Assembly: GCA_021234155.1 (NCBI GenBank)
Contig: JAJEKV010000011.1
Span: 6,157,132-6,221,131, forward strand
Length of the DNA stretch: 64,000 nucleotides
From: Isoetes taiwanensis
Taxonomy: Eukaryota > Streptophyta > Lycopodiopsida > Isoetales > Isoetaceae
Direction: 5' to 3'
Part shown: positions 43,263 to 54,885 of the stretch, piece after piece
Position numbering within the stretch: position 1 is the stretch's first letter
How the letters are laid out: the number at the start of each line of letters is the position of its first letter
Notes under the pieces: model-generated
Seen by the model: the letters and a program-made list of their open reading frames with translations, nothing else
Databases searched by the model: none
Told to the model about the DNA's origin: nothing
Position numbers and translations under genes: made by a program

Positions 43263-44590
43263 TTTAGCTTCAATTAGCATAGGCCACAACAGTATTGATT
43301 TTACAGACACAGATCAGAGCATGAAGAATACCTTGGAGGAAGGTTTAGTCGTTCCTCTAGCCTGGAATAACATGTTTATCAAATCCCTATGTCTGGGAAC
43401 TGTCATCATACGACACCATTGTTTTGTATACATAGTTCAATGTACATGATTCCAGAGTTAAATTCTGCCTTTGCTGGAAATTGTGATAGATTAGCTGGAG
43501 GAGCACTTTCAGTTGAAAAGGCTAAGTATACAGATAATCATGGAAATGGGGAGACCAATTTGGCTTCAAAAAGCAAAAGCCTTGATAAGAAATGGCATTT
43601 TCCTAGTCTGGTATCGTTGGACTGAAACTGAAACTGAAACTGCCCTACGTCACCCCCCGTGTGAATATGCACCCAAACCAAAGGGGGTTTAAGGGGGATT
43701 TTAATTTAAATGTGTTGGATCCAATGGTTATATTTATTAATGTCAATGGTAGTTATGTGTTGGTTATTATACTAAAAAAAAATTTTGGCCCTTCGGGCCA
43801 TTAAAAAAAAAACAGACGTGAGAATATAAAAGACATTTAAAACATGAAGATAGTGTAGGGTTGCATCTTGAACCTTGGAATCCAAATATGCACTAAGGAT
43901 TTAATATTTGAAGTATACTAGATAACCATCGTTTAAATATTTAGAACTTGAACAATTATATTGAACTTGAGAATTCACATGTGATTGTGTCGAATGGAAT
44001 GGAATGTGTGATGTTAACGTTAATAAAGCAACTGTCTAATAAAGCAATTGTCTGTACAATAGCCTCTCCAACTTGTTTCCTCATCAAAAAAAGGAAAAAA
44101 TGTGCCAATGGCAATTGTTCCCTGCATCAGTCAAATGCACATTCAACTTGATAATTAACTAATACTCAAGTCCAATGTGACAAAAATTTGCAAACATTTC
44201 GTCTAACCTTAAATGGGGATCTCCAGAAACTCCTGCCAATGCCCTGGATTCAACCCTATAATTATGGCGGAGCACCCAAAACGCATTACACGAAAACAAA
44301 TACCCAATTACAAAACCCACATGCCCAAATGACAAATACACATTTGGAAGCGAAGAAATCTTCGGCATAATGATTAGAAAGGTGCAAAACAGAGCGAATC
44401 CGGTTGGGTCCTGGGAAAGAACGGTTGGGTATGCCAAGAACATCTCGGCAAGAAGGATTCAAGCATAGGACAATATCTACTCATTTTCCACCATACTTTC
44501 CACTTCTCACTCCACAGCTTAGATACATCCTGGGAAAGGAAGAATTTATTGTTTCAGAAGCCAATCTGAACACAAAAAGGCATCAAGCCA
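43263..44590. other. No gene recognised
   Basis: It contains CTGAAACTGAAACTGAAACTG (about 43623) and the hairpin GGCCCTTCGGGCC (about 43789) between A-rich runs. Short frames have no recognisable content. Confidence 0.45.
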
Positions 44591-45140
44591 TATTACACCA
44601 ACTGGTTCCCAGTAACTGGAGGTCCATTTGATATTATTGGACCAGCTGAAGTAACTGAACCGATAGGTGATTCAAGAACTGGCTCAATTTCTAGAAAAGG
44701 CAAACGGTATGATGTCGTCCGATGCAAACTCACAAAAAAGGATAGTGTGACCCATCCTAGTAAGCTGATTGCCCAATAATTACTCATTCCTTGTATAACT
44801 CCCCAAGAAATCAAATATCCTACCACAATTCCTGACAAATGACCTAAAAAACTGGCCTGGGGAACAATTATAGATGTGAAAATCAGAGATTCAAATGGGG
44901 CAAAGCTGATAGGCAAAGAAAGAACCCCAAACAGTTCCAGTTTTTGAAGAAGGTCGCTTTCTTTGCAAGTATGGTCATCCATCCAAAAACCACACACGAA
45001 TAACCAACAGCACGAGACTCTTCTCGAAAACTCCAACTTAAATCTGTGAATGAGCACATGATAAATCCCCGCAACCGTGGAGCCCGTAAACAACAATTAG
45101 GAGTAACGATATCGCAAATAATATCGCACCCCAAGACCTG
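44590..45140 (-). pseudogene. Rhomboid-like membrane protein (RBL13-like), frameshifted
   Basis: The minus strand reads PISFAPFESLIFTSIIVPQA then SFLGHLSGIVVGYLISWGVI, where His in GHLSG is the catalytic-His position of rhomboid proteases in a transmembrane helix. Another helix follows (NYWAISLLGWVTLSFFVSL). Upstream, the expected AVGYSCVVFGWMTIL segment is in a different frame from both HVLIHRFKLEF before it and KLELFGVLSLP after it, so two compensating frameshifts are present. The Ser-bearing GxSG helix was not found, so the copy is 5'-incomplete or its upstream exons lie elsewhere. It resembles Arabidopsis RBL13-type proteins from memory. Confidence 0.55.
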
Positions 45141-45915
45141 CGTCTTTTCGGCTTTTCAAAGAATCCCAAGGCTCCACAGTATCATATTAAAGATTAGATG
45201 CAAGAAACTAATATGGGAAAATGAAGAAGTGATAAGACGCCCGATCGGCCTTGAGAAACTACGGTTTCATAGCTCAATCCCACATCCGAAAGTAACCTAT
45301 GTTCTTGTTTTGAATGTAAAACCGATAAGCGGAACAAATGGCGATTAAACAACCGCTACGTGTTTCTCGGTATGTCGAGATGAGAAGGCGACCCATTTGT
45401 GTATTTTGTTACATGGGCACCTAATTGCTCCAACGAAGATCCGATCTATGATGGGTACCCGGAAAAAAAGGCATTGAAGATCACGACACATCAAACCCTA
45501 ATTCTCCCCGTTCGCGCGATCGCCGGAATGCAGAGATGATCAATTTAATCCGCCCACAAATGATTCTTCCCTAAAAATCTTCATTTTCATTCCCAACACA
45601 TAACCCTAAAATGGGTTATCTCGAGCCTTGCATGTCGAGCAGGATATTTGATACAATACGAAAATACAATATAAAAATAAATATATGATATATGGGTCTA
45701 AACCATTGGATATAGGCATCAAAATTAGTTCAACCGTACGCGCACTCTAGATATACTAATCAGTATGCCTCATCAAATACATCCATGAAATCATATAAAA
45801 ACCTTAGGGAAAAAAGTACAAAAATACAAAAGAAACCCCCTGTTATTATGCTACATATTTGTTAGGAAGAATGCATGGTATTTTAAGATGGTTCAAATGT
45901 GTCTTTTGTCTTCCG
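45141..45915. other. No gene recognised
   Basis: Upstream of the rhomboid-like fragment. It might hold a promoter or 5' exons, but no further helices are legible. Confidence 0.4.
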
Positions 45916-46010
45916 ATGGGTTCCCGTGGACGTAAAAATTCATCTTATCTTATCTTATCTTATCTTATCTTATCTTATCTTATCTTATCTTATCTTATCT
46001 TATCTTCTGT
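45916..46010 (+). mobile_element. LINE 3' stub with long (TTATC)n tail
   Basis: GATGGGTTCCCGTGGACGTA then AAAATTCA and about eleven TTATC units. It is the + orientation counterpart of the stubs at 8617 and 40381, and the longest tail of this type in the window. Confidence 0.8.
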
Positions 46011-46560
46011 TTAATGTGCATCCTTTTTAGCCTCACCATAGCTTGTGCAATGGCAAGGTTAGACTGTTTTATTACTTCTAGATCTTAATATAAGTTTAAG
46101 GGTCTCTATTGCGTTCATTTTAAACCATTGGATATTATCTTATATATTCCCTTTACGAAATTTACACATCAAATTTGTGTTTTTTGCCAAAGAGTACTAT
46201 AATGGTTGTCATATAGTGGGGCATTGCTCAAGGGTAACTATGATGGTTGTCGATGGTTGTCATGTGTGTCAAGGTTACATTGCCTAGTCGTCAACGGGGA
46301 ACTCCTGCATTAGAGATTTCAATCTCTCAATCGTGTTTATCCTAGCACATACATGTGCTGACATGAATACATCATGGGGTACATTGTAGTATCCATGATG
46401 AGGATTCATAGTCATGGTACTTTGCATGAGGCGTTTACCTCAACAAACCATATAGTTTAAGCTTTGAATTGTACTAGTGTCCAACTAGAAGAAGCATGCT
46501 TCAAGTAACAAAATAAACGAATTCCAAAAATGTCATGTCAAAATCTTGACTTTGAACATG

Positions 46561-46985
46561 TGTTACCTCCATCATTTGCAGTGAATAATAAAAGATTAAT
46601 GCATCCCTAAAATACCAAGTCAAATTTGAGCTTTTAGCATCTGCTTACGTCTGCCATTGCCCATAAATAATATCCCCTCCATCTTTTGTCATGAATAAAA
46701 GAAGATTAAATTCATCCTTAAATACCAAGTCGAATTTGATGTTCTAGCATATGCATTGCAGCCGCCATTTGCCCATAAATAATACTCACTTCACACCTAC
46801 ACTAATGTCATCCCAAAATATAAGTAATACTCCCTTTACACTTGGACTAATGTCATCCCAAAATATATTGACACTTTTGTGTTTTAAGAAGCCAAGGCAC
46901 AAGCAAATCATAAATATAATACTCGAAAAGAACATAATTTTTCGGCAAATCATAAATATAATACTCGAAAAGAACATAATTTCTA
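46561..46985 (+). repeat. Three successive tandem duplications (about 110, 50 and 44 bp)
   Basis: TGAATAA.AAAGATTAA with AAATACCAAGTC and GCCCATAAATAAT occurs at about 46581 and 46691. ACTAATGTCATCCCAAAATAT occurs at 46800 and 46847. GCAAATCATAAATATAATAC followed by TCGAAAAGAACATAATTT occurs at 46903 and 46946. Confidence 0.75.
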
Positions 46986-47249
46986 AAACTAGTTATTTTT
47001 TTAATATCTATATCTATAGGTCATGAAGGGCACAGGAGCAAGCGCAAGAACTGGACATGAGAGTCCAACCCTAACATTGAACTAGAATGGTTCTGTATGG
47101 CTTCGATCATCCCTTATACAGACAAGATTATATTGTCTAATGCATAATTTGGATGTCTGCAGGACTGCCATTTGGCGAGTATACATGAATGCCAGCTTGG
47201 AAGAGTGCCAGTTTGGTGAGTATGCATGGTCGCTATCATGCATGATCTT

Positions 47250-47760
47250 CATATGAGGGGGTTTTGAAAGCCAGATAAAATTCTCGATTTTTCAAAGGTC
47301 GGGAAAGCTTTTTTCCCCTATCATTTCGTTCCTAAGATTGACTCTTCATGATTTGGTTCGTAGGATTGGCTCTTCCTCGCATGGATGCCACAACAGGTGG
47401 TTTTCTGCTTAGAAAGTTATCGCACCAAAGTGCCTCTGGCAGAATACCTGTGGAGAATAATTTGATCTGCAAGTCAATTACTCAGTCAGATCGTCCCAAG
47501 ACCCTGCTTCTTCCCTTAATCACTTCGTAAAATATGGAGGACATGTTGGCTCGATAGCAAAAATGGTTTTTTCTTCATTCCATAATTCTGGAGTGTGTGC
47601 CTATACTAAAGTCGAACATGTATTATTGAGTATTATTGAGGATTCCTACAACAACGGTCATGCATGTGAAGGGAGTATTTTTTTTGGACTATTTTTTCTT
47701 GACCCGACTGCTTCATTACCTTCTGATATAGGCTTGGCTTAATACGAAACTGGTTAAGGT
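47250..47760 (-). repeat. Inverted partner of the 10.6-11.4 kb repeat
   Basis: Reverse complement of 10600-11440 without the LINE insertion. It includes the open frame at 47348-47530, homologous to 11118-11309. The frame is repeat-borne, so I do not call it a gene. Confidence 0.75.
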
Positions 47761-50399
47761 GCCCAGTGTTGCTAGGCATAAATTGAAAAAACTATAAATG
47801 ATGATTCAACCACTATAGAATATCATACATGAACATATATGTTGTTTATGTATTGACGGATGTTTTATGAACATTCTTATCCAGTAGAAAACCAAGCCCA
47901 CCGTTGCTAGGCTATAAGGGTTTTGTGTGAAGGCTTTTTAGATTATTATAGCATGCATAATCTTCATTGGAGACAAATGGCGATCTACAATTGAGCGGCC
48001 TCGATATAAATAATATGAATACAAATTAGACAACTTAGGACTATATAACATCAAAATCATAGTTGGTAGGTGCGGAGTTTAATTGTATTATTTAACGATA
48101 CCTGAAATATTCCATTGATGTCATTTAGGTGGTCCAATTTAACAAATCATTTGAAAAGTAAACTCATGAAGCAAAGGTAACATTTTGTGCAAGTAGTATT
48201 TCTAGTATATAATGTTTCGCTTATAGAAATGACAGTAGTTCATATAAATATGAACTACTTGGATGTTGTTATGTAAATACCAAAGAATAAGTTAGAAGGT
48301 AAAATAGACGCTATAAATTGTGGTAATGGAATAGGGCAGTTGCTCTATCCTATCGCCTAACTGTTGCATTCAAAACTGCAATTGACTGAGGAACTAATTA
48401 ACAGAAGGCATTAGAGCATCTTTGAAAAATATTTCTTTGAGAGAAGGAAGGTTCTGACAAAGTACAAACATCTCAAGTCTGAACATTAATTGAACTGGAG
48501 CTTATAGGGAACATGGTATTTACATTGAAAACCATAATGTTATAGCGCAACATACAAACATGAACTATTCTTTGCAGATTTAACATTCCCATTGCAACCC
48601 TAGAGCGAATCCTAGTTAATATTACCAACTTGAAAAGGGTGCACACTTGCAAAAAGAACATCGCAAACTAGGTTGGATATATGCAAAGAACATATTTTAA
48701 GGAGGAACTGAGCCATGTAACAAATGTCCTGCAATAATTTCCAAGGCGATTCCTTGATCATTGTCAATCCCTCCCTACCCAAGGGAGTAAAGAAAACGCT
48801 TAAATAGATATTCTTTCAATTTGGAGTTCCAATTCCTTTTTTGACTCATATTACTAGAAGAGGCATATTTTCAGGATGCAAAATATTCAATTCCTAGATA
48901 GTCTTTGCTTGTGTCATCATAATTCTGCAAATTCAGCATCATGTAATAATTAGCAAGATATAAAGAAAAACTTTATTAGACTCCCAAATAATGCATAATT
49001 GAGAAGAAATCTAGGTGTATAATGACAATAGTTAGTTCGTCGAACAAAGCAGGCAAATAGTATGAAAAGCAACAGACGCATGACTATGACTGACATAACA
49101 TATGTTTGGAAATGTCATGCCTTACATTTTCAAATCAATTACAATATTAAGCTGATCAAGTGAGTGCTATACCTGGGACACCTTCATTTTACAGCCCCCT
49201 CACTTGATGTGGCACAGATCCAGACCACACAATCCTGACATCAAGGGCTGGGATAATGCCACGTCAAAGGGGAGGGAGGGGGGGGCTACAAAATGAAGAT
49301 TACCCATATACCTTTGTACCGTGACAAATAAAGTAGTCTCCAAAGTGTTTTGTAGCCTTAACTTGGTGGCATAGGGACATGATTGCAATCATGTCAAGCT
49401 TAGAGGCTAGAGACCAAATTGTTGAATGAATTATCTCAAGTGGTGTGTTTTTTTGCCGCAAGCTCCAATTATAATCCTGAAAGGTGCATAATGAGTCTTC
49501 AAATGAGAACTCTAAATTGTAGATATGCTACATCTTACAGTCAAATGCTTTTAGAAAATTTAAATAGATCACCTAGTAATGCATTTGATAAATGCTATTT
49601 ACGATGGCAATGCAAATTCTACAATAGTCAACTGCAATAACAAAAGAGCAGAGGAATCTTGCCCTTTCAAATACTCTGCTATTAGTGTTTAGATTCTCAT
49701 ATAATAAGTCCTAATAAATTTGCATATCTTCCAATGCCTACTCAAGACTACTCTATCAACTCCAAAGAGCTCAGCAGCCGACCGTTCTAAACTGTCTGTT
49801 GAAAATGGATGATCCTATGACAGCCTTGTGTGCAGATAATCAGGGTTTAAAATTCTCACATATAATCAGAGCTTTTGCAGATGTGAATCCGGCAGGATGA
49901 GAGGATATAAAGTAAGTTATTTCTGGCAAGGCTCCATTCCGACAGGTTATGCAAGGGCGATGAATTCATCGTCTTGTACATAGGACAAAAATTTTTGCCT
50001 TCAGACCTTCGATTCTTCTGAATCTATGTCCCTTTTTTTGTTCTTCCTTTTTTTGCTTGTGGCTCCTGCGGAAAAAGAACATTCCCTTCACAAATTGATA
50101 AAGTTAAAAATAAGATCTTGAATGCATGCCATTTTAATGCAGAATCATAAAACACCTGTTGCTTGCCGCCAAATCAATATTTTTTTGGAAGCCGAATCTA
50201 GCAACAAACCTACTTGCTTCGAAGCCCTAAGTTATTTTTCCCTGCTTCAATCCACTCTACGTTCCTCGACCAAATCGTAGACACAAATCACAGAGAACCG
50301 TAAGAAAATTCACGCCTCATATCCCGGACCGTCCAAAAATTCGATCAAGAACTGGGCCGTCGATATTTTTAAGGCTTAATCTATGACACACCCTAAAAC
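47761..50399. other. No gene recognised
   Basis: AT-rich, short frames only. It contains the foldback at 49182-49298. Confidence 0.5.
49182..49298. repeat. 117-bp foldback element
   Basis: CTTCATTTTACAGCCCCCTC then ACTTGATGTGGCA pairs with the end read in reverse, CTTCATTTTGTAGCCCCCCC then ..TTTGACGTGGCA. The imperfect arms are about 33-42 bases around a loop of about 40 bases. The G-rich right arm could form other structures. Confidence 0.6.
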
Positions 50400-52070
50400 A
50401 TTATAATATGGGATATGGAAAATACATCATACTACTTAAACGAGCAGGATTATAACAAATAAAATTTCACAAATATAATTTCTAAAATGTGAAGGGAATT
50501 CTAAAAGTTTCACAAATATAATTTATATAAGTGATAAATCACAAATAACAAATGTATAAATCATAAATAATAAATATAAAATTTATAAATGAAAAATAAT
50601 GAAAGAATATATGAATGGTAAATAACAAATGTATGTTAGTATATTAACGATAATTACAAACGAGTTTATAAGAATAAACATGTTAAAAATTTCACAAATG
50701 TGATTTATATAAATAATATTATGGGCCAACTCCCACTCGCCATTAAGTTAAGTTAATTTAACCGGTTGGTTATCTTTTAACTTAAACCGAAAAGAGATTA
50801 TGCTTTCCCATTAAGGTCGTTAAGTTAAGACTAACTTAACGGATTATAAAGATATACATTCCCACTAGACTTGTTAGGGATCACATAGGTTAAATTTAAA
50901 AAATCAACTTAACCTAACATTTACAATGAATTGATGTTTCACACTAGTAGTTAAGAGGCTTTGTTAAGTTAGAGATAACTAAGTCCAATTCTCACTTTAG
51001 TTAAGAGATGCCATTAAGTTAAAGATATCTAAAGTATTTCTTAGTTGTTGAAACCAACAATCCATGAAGAGATACAAGGTTTATTTTCTATCTCTTCTCT
51101 TTCTATATTTTCGATATTCTTTATCTGTCTCTATTTTTTTCTCTCTCTGTATTTCTCTCTTTTTTTAATCTTAATTTGGATGTCTCATTTGGTGGGTGTC
51201 ACATTTTTCTTGGCATTGGAAAAACCATAGGTACATGCTCCCTGAAAAAAATCTAAGAAAGTTTCCACTATCGAAAAAAGAACTACAAATTCTAGTCATT
51301 AGATGTTCAAATATGCCCAAAATATGCTCTAAGGTGTGAAAACTACCCTAGATTCAATTCGATTCTAATGAATTGTCCCTTGAGCGAAGGAAATCCAAAA
51401 AACTTTTGATCCTCAAGCTACTCTAGCTGTTCAAAGAGATGAAATAAGCCATTTTCATTAAAAAAAAAAAAGAAAACAAAATAACCTAACTAGATTGTTA
51501 CCCCTTTCTCACTTAACAGTTAGGTTATTAGTTCTTAACCGAGTTAAGTGTACCTTTCCTGGGTCACTTAACTTCTAGTTTAAAATAAGGGGTCCAGTTA
51601 AAGTTTTAACTTAACTTAACTTAACTATTATCAGTATGAAAGTGACCTGGTTAAGTTAACCATAGTTAAAATTTAACTAAGTCCTAACCTAACTGGTAGT
51701 AACTTAAATGCTAGTGTGAAAGCAAGTTTCCGTTATTTGTCCTATTTAACCTAACCTAACTGCCAGTGGGAATTGACCCTATATACCTTATATTAATAAT
51801 GTTCAAAACAAAAATGACAACATAATAAGAAATTATAGTGAATGTAAAAAGAATAAAAATTGTAATAAAAAAATAGACTTATAACGCATGTTTGATATAA
51901 CGTTATAAAGATAAAATTAATAACATTTGTTCAATATTTGATGATAAGATCCAGCTACTTTATTATAAGTAACAATGATGAAAAGATATAGTAAATAACA
52001 ATATCACAAATTTTTTTTCTACTTTTATAAGTGCCAAATTCATCCAAAAGTATTTTTACTATGTTAATAA
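50400..52070 (-). repeat. Inverted partner of the 1.14-1.65 kb repeat, split by a MITE
   Basis: Read on the minus strand, 52060-51783 and then 50720-50470 follow 1150-1645 closely, and 50460-50400 follows 10557-10610. The + strand copy provides the empty site for the 50723-51779 insertion. Confidence 0.7.
50723..51779. mobile_element. 1057-bp non-autonomous element, Harbinger-like
   Basis: TIRs: GGGCCAACTCCCACTCGCCA at the left against GGGTCAATTCCCACTGGCAG from the right, both continuing into TTAAG/TTAGGTTA. The 3-bp TAT duplication (50720-50722 and 51780-51782) is confirmed by the empty site in the 1.43-kb paralogue (AATATTATATACC there). Many GTTAAGTTAA subterminal repeats are present. A 3-bp duplication and G-rich ends fit PIF/Harbinger, though the target is TAT rather than the usual TWA. 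Confidence 0.7.
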
Positions 52071-52530
52071 ACACAAACCAATTTTTTTAATAGTTTTTTA
52101 AGTTTAAAAAAATCCAATAAAGTTATTAACTCCACTTACTGTATACACATTTGCACATAAATTAGTTAAAATGCATGTGTTATTCATGCAATTTAAGATT
52201 TTACTTCAAAGATCTTTGAGAAATAAATTTTCTTCATTTCAAGATAGAATTTGTTGAGCAAGGATGTTATTGTGTATTTTGATTAAAAGTTAATTGCTAC
52301 TCTCTATTCTGTTGTTCTATACTTAACAAAGCCTAATAATAGATTGTAATTATAGAGTCATGTGATCTATTTTCAATTTTCCATTTATTGAACATACAAT
52401 AGCGCTTGGGAATTGAAGGTATATAATGCATGTCTCACATAACATTGAGTGGATTGATATTCACTTGATAGGCCATATCTGTTGTAGTTTCTTGATTTGA
52501 ATTAAGAATATGAGAAAAAAACATATGGCT

Positions 52531-54885
52531 CATATAATAATTACACTATCAAATATATAAAGAGGAATATTTTTCTTTGTTTTATTCGCGCTTCTGCAAT
52601 AGAGATATCAATTCTTCTCTACTTCTGATTGCATGCTATGCTTCAAATGAAGATGATTTTGGCACAAATTACGTACATCAAAGACCAAAAATATCAGGTG
52701 ATAACTTTGAAGTTTTTGTGTTTTGTAATCCTTAACACTTATGAGTCTTTGGGTGCATTTTACAGGTGAAGCAGATGCTATAATAGTTGAGGAAATTTAT
52801 ATGAGGATATCCCATTTGTTAAAGAGTAACCTTCAAATACTAAGAACACTAAAAACATTAGGTGATAACTTTTGAATTTATTTTTTTTGTTTCATGTTTC
52901 CGTGGACATTCAATTCAATTCAATTCAATTTATTCACCGGTCTTTGGGTGCATTTGATGATGATGCAGATGCTATAGTAATTGAGGAATTTATTAGAATG
53001 GATCCCATCTATTCAAGAGCATTCTTCATATACCAATTATTATTCATGGACACCGATTTCCTCCACCCACACGTGTGCATTCCCCTCCTAGTCAATCTTT
53101 ACCTCTAACCTCATCCCCACCCTCACCGGGTTTCCATTATCAACATATGCGATTATCATCATCAAATATTCAAAGCATAAATTGCAGCTATATCAAGCCA
53201 AAAAATGGGGTTGGGCCTACCTAATAGAAGAAGGAGGGAGCCTAGTCACCGGGTGGACCAGATCGGATGTTTCGATATGTGGCACTCACCGTGGCAATGG
53301 AGGCCCCGGTGGTCCGGATGGCCTCCCCTAAAGGCCCCAAGCGGTTCAAGTAGTGATGGAAACTAATTTCTATTTATTCTTAGTATAACAACAAGTACAA
53401 AAAGGTTTTTCCCATGATGGGTTTTAATCCTCTAGTAATTACAATAATTCTACTAATCACAATATATATAAAGTAGACTTTTAATTTTAATAACCCCTCA
53501 ATCATTATTCATTTATTTTAGGATTATGTCTGTTCCAAAACAGCGCCAAATAAGCATTATCTTTAAGGCATCTAGCATTTTTTAAAAACTTTTTTTTTTA
53601 TTTAAAAAATCATAGTGTATGTTGCATTTTCATTATATTTTTTCATTTGCTTCAAATAAGGCAAAAAAACGACCTGTTTATTTGAAATTAACAACAACAT
53701 ATCATATTGCATTATAACAACAGATATACATGAAATAGCAATTTTTTTATTAACATCCATATTGAAAATCATCAATCCCTTTATAGAAATGAGTAAATAT
53801 TAGAACATGGTCACCATGAAAAACCATGAATATGATCACCACAATCCTCCAAAGTCACAATATTTTAGGCAAATAAAGCTAACTATCTGGACAAAACAGT
53901 GAAAATAATATCCTCCAAAAGGCTTCACAAGAAATAATTTTAGAAATGCAGTAAAGTGAAAACGTGCTTGACGCAATTTCAAGTTGTGGTAGTCCAAAAC
54001 AATAAAGTATCTCTAAAATGTTAGAAAAAGCAACATTTTATAAAAATAACTTGTACTTGAATAACACATGGAGCCATTTTCCAAGCTGTCATAGTTCAAA
54101 ACAGTAAGTGTATGTTCTCCAAGAAGTACTTAAACCACAATATTCTTCTGCCATGACTATCAGCATGTAAATAGGCACCACATTTGACACCCTTATAGAT
54201 GCAGCAATGGATTGAGTGACAACAGATTATGCATTTGTGCATAAAAATTTCGAGCTACAACCTTCAACAAATAGCAACTAAATATGTTACTCAACTCATT
54301 CCCTGCTATGCAGCTTAATCTTCTTGCTATGATTCTTGTTTCCTTTTACTCTTAGATAGAAGATAAAAAGAGCACAAACACTACAAGAGGATAGGGTTTT
54401 TGCGTCAAAGCTTGCGTCATTATCTTTTAAGTTTTGTCAGATTTGTGTCAAAAGCTTGGAAATGACACAAATTGATTTGATTGCGTCAGAACTTGTGTCA
54501 ATAGCAATGTCATTTTTGTCACATATTTGTGTCAAGGTTTTATTACTTTTTGGTTAGCGTTTGTAATGATGATTACATCATAAATTGTGAAAAGATTGTG
54601 ACATGATTTAAATCAAGTATAGCAATATGTTTGTATCCATTATAACATCAGTAGTTCTAAAGTTTTGGGTCACTTTTAGGACGCTCTTATGTCATACTTT
54701 ATGATAACTTCTTGTCACCGTTTGTAAAATGTTTGTGTCATTTTATAGCGTCAAACGTATTGGGGATTTTATATCTATTCTCTTTATGTGTTGTGACACT
54801 TGCGTCTCGTCATTGCGTAAAAAAAGTGTCATTGTAGTACCATTTTGAAGTAGAAATACATAGACATCTTGATGCAATAAGGGCT
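52531..54885 (+). repeat. Tandem duplication, unit 1 (2355 bp)
   Basis: Nearly identical to 54886-57248. GCT precedes and ends each unit (52528-52530, 54883-54885, 57246-57248), a 3-bp microhomology consistent with template slippage or unequal exchange. Short open stretches (for example IVIEEFIRMDPIYSRAFFIY at about 52974-53033) occur in both units but have no recognisable domain. A (TTCAA)n run sits at 52908-52928. Confidence 0.9.
54379..54839. mobile_element. CACTA-like MITE in duplication unit 1
   Basis: Begins CACTACAAGAGGATAGGG, a typical CACTA (EnSpm) terminus, and ends with the reverse complement of ACTACAATGACAC. Dense subterminal TGTGTCA/TGCGTCA motifs in both orientations occupy the body, as expected for transposase-binding repeats. 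The right end has lost the terminal C, so the 3-bp duplication cannot be checked. Confidence 0.55.

Noticed and set aside
43780-43815. Helitron 3' end (hairpin GGCCCTTCGGGCC)
   Set aside because: No CTRR terminus follows the hairpin on either strand, and no matching 5' TC end was found.
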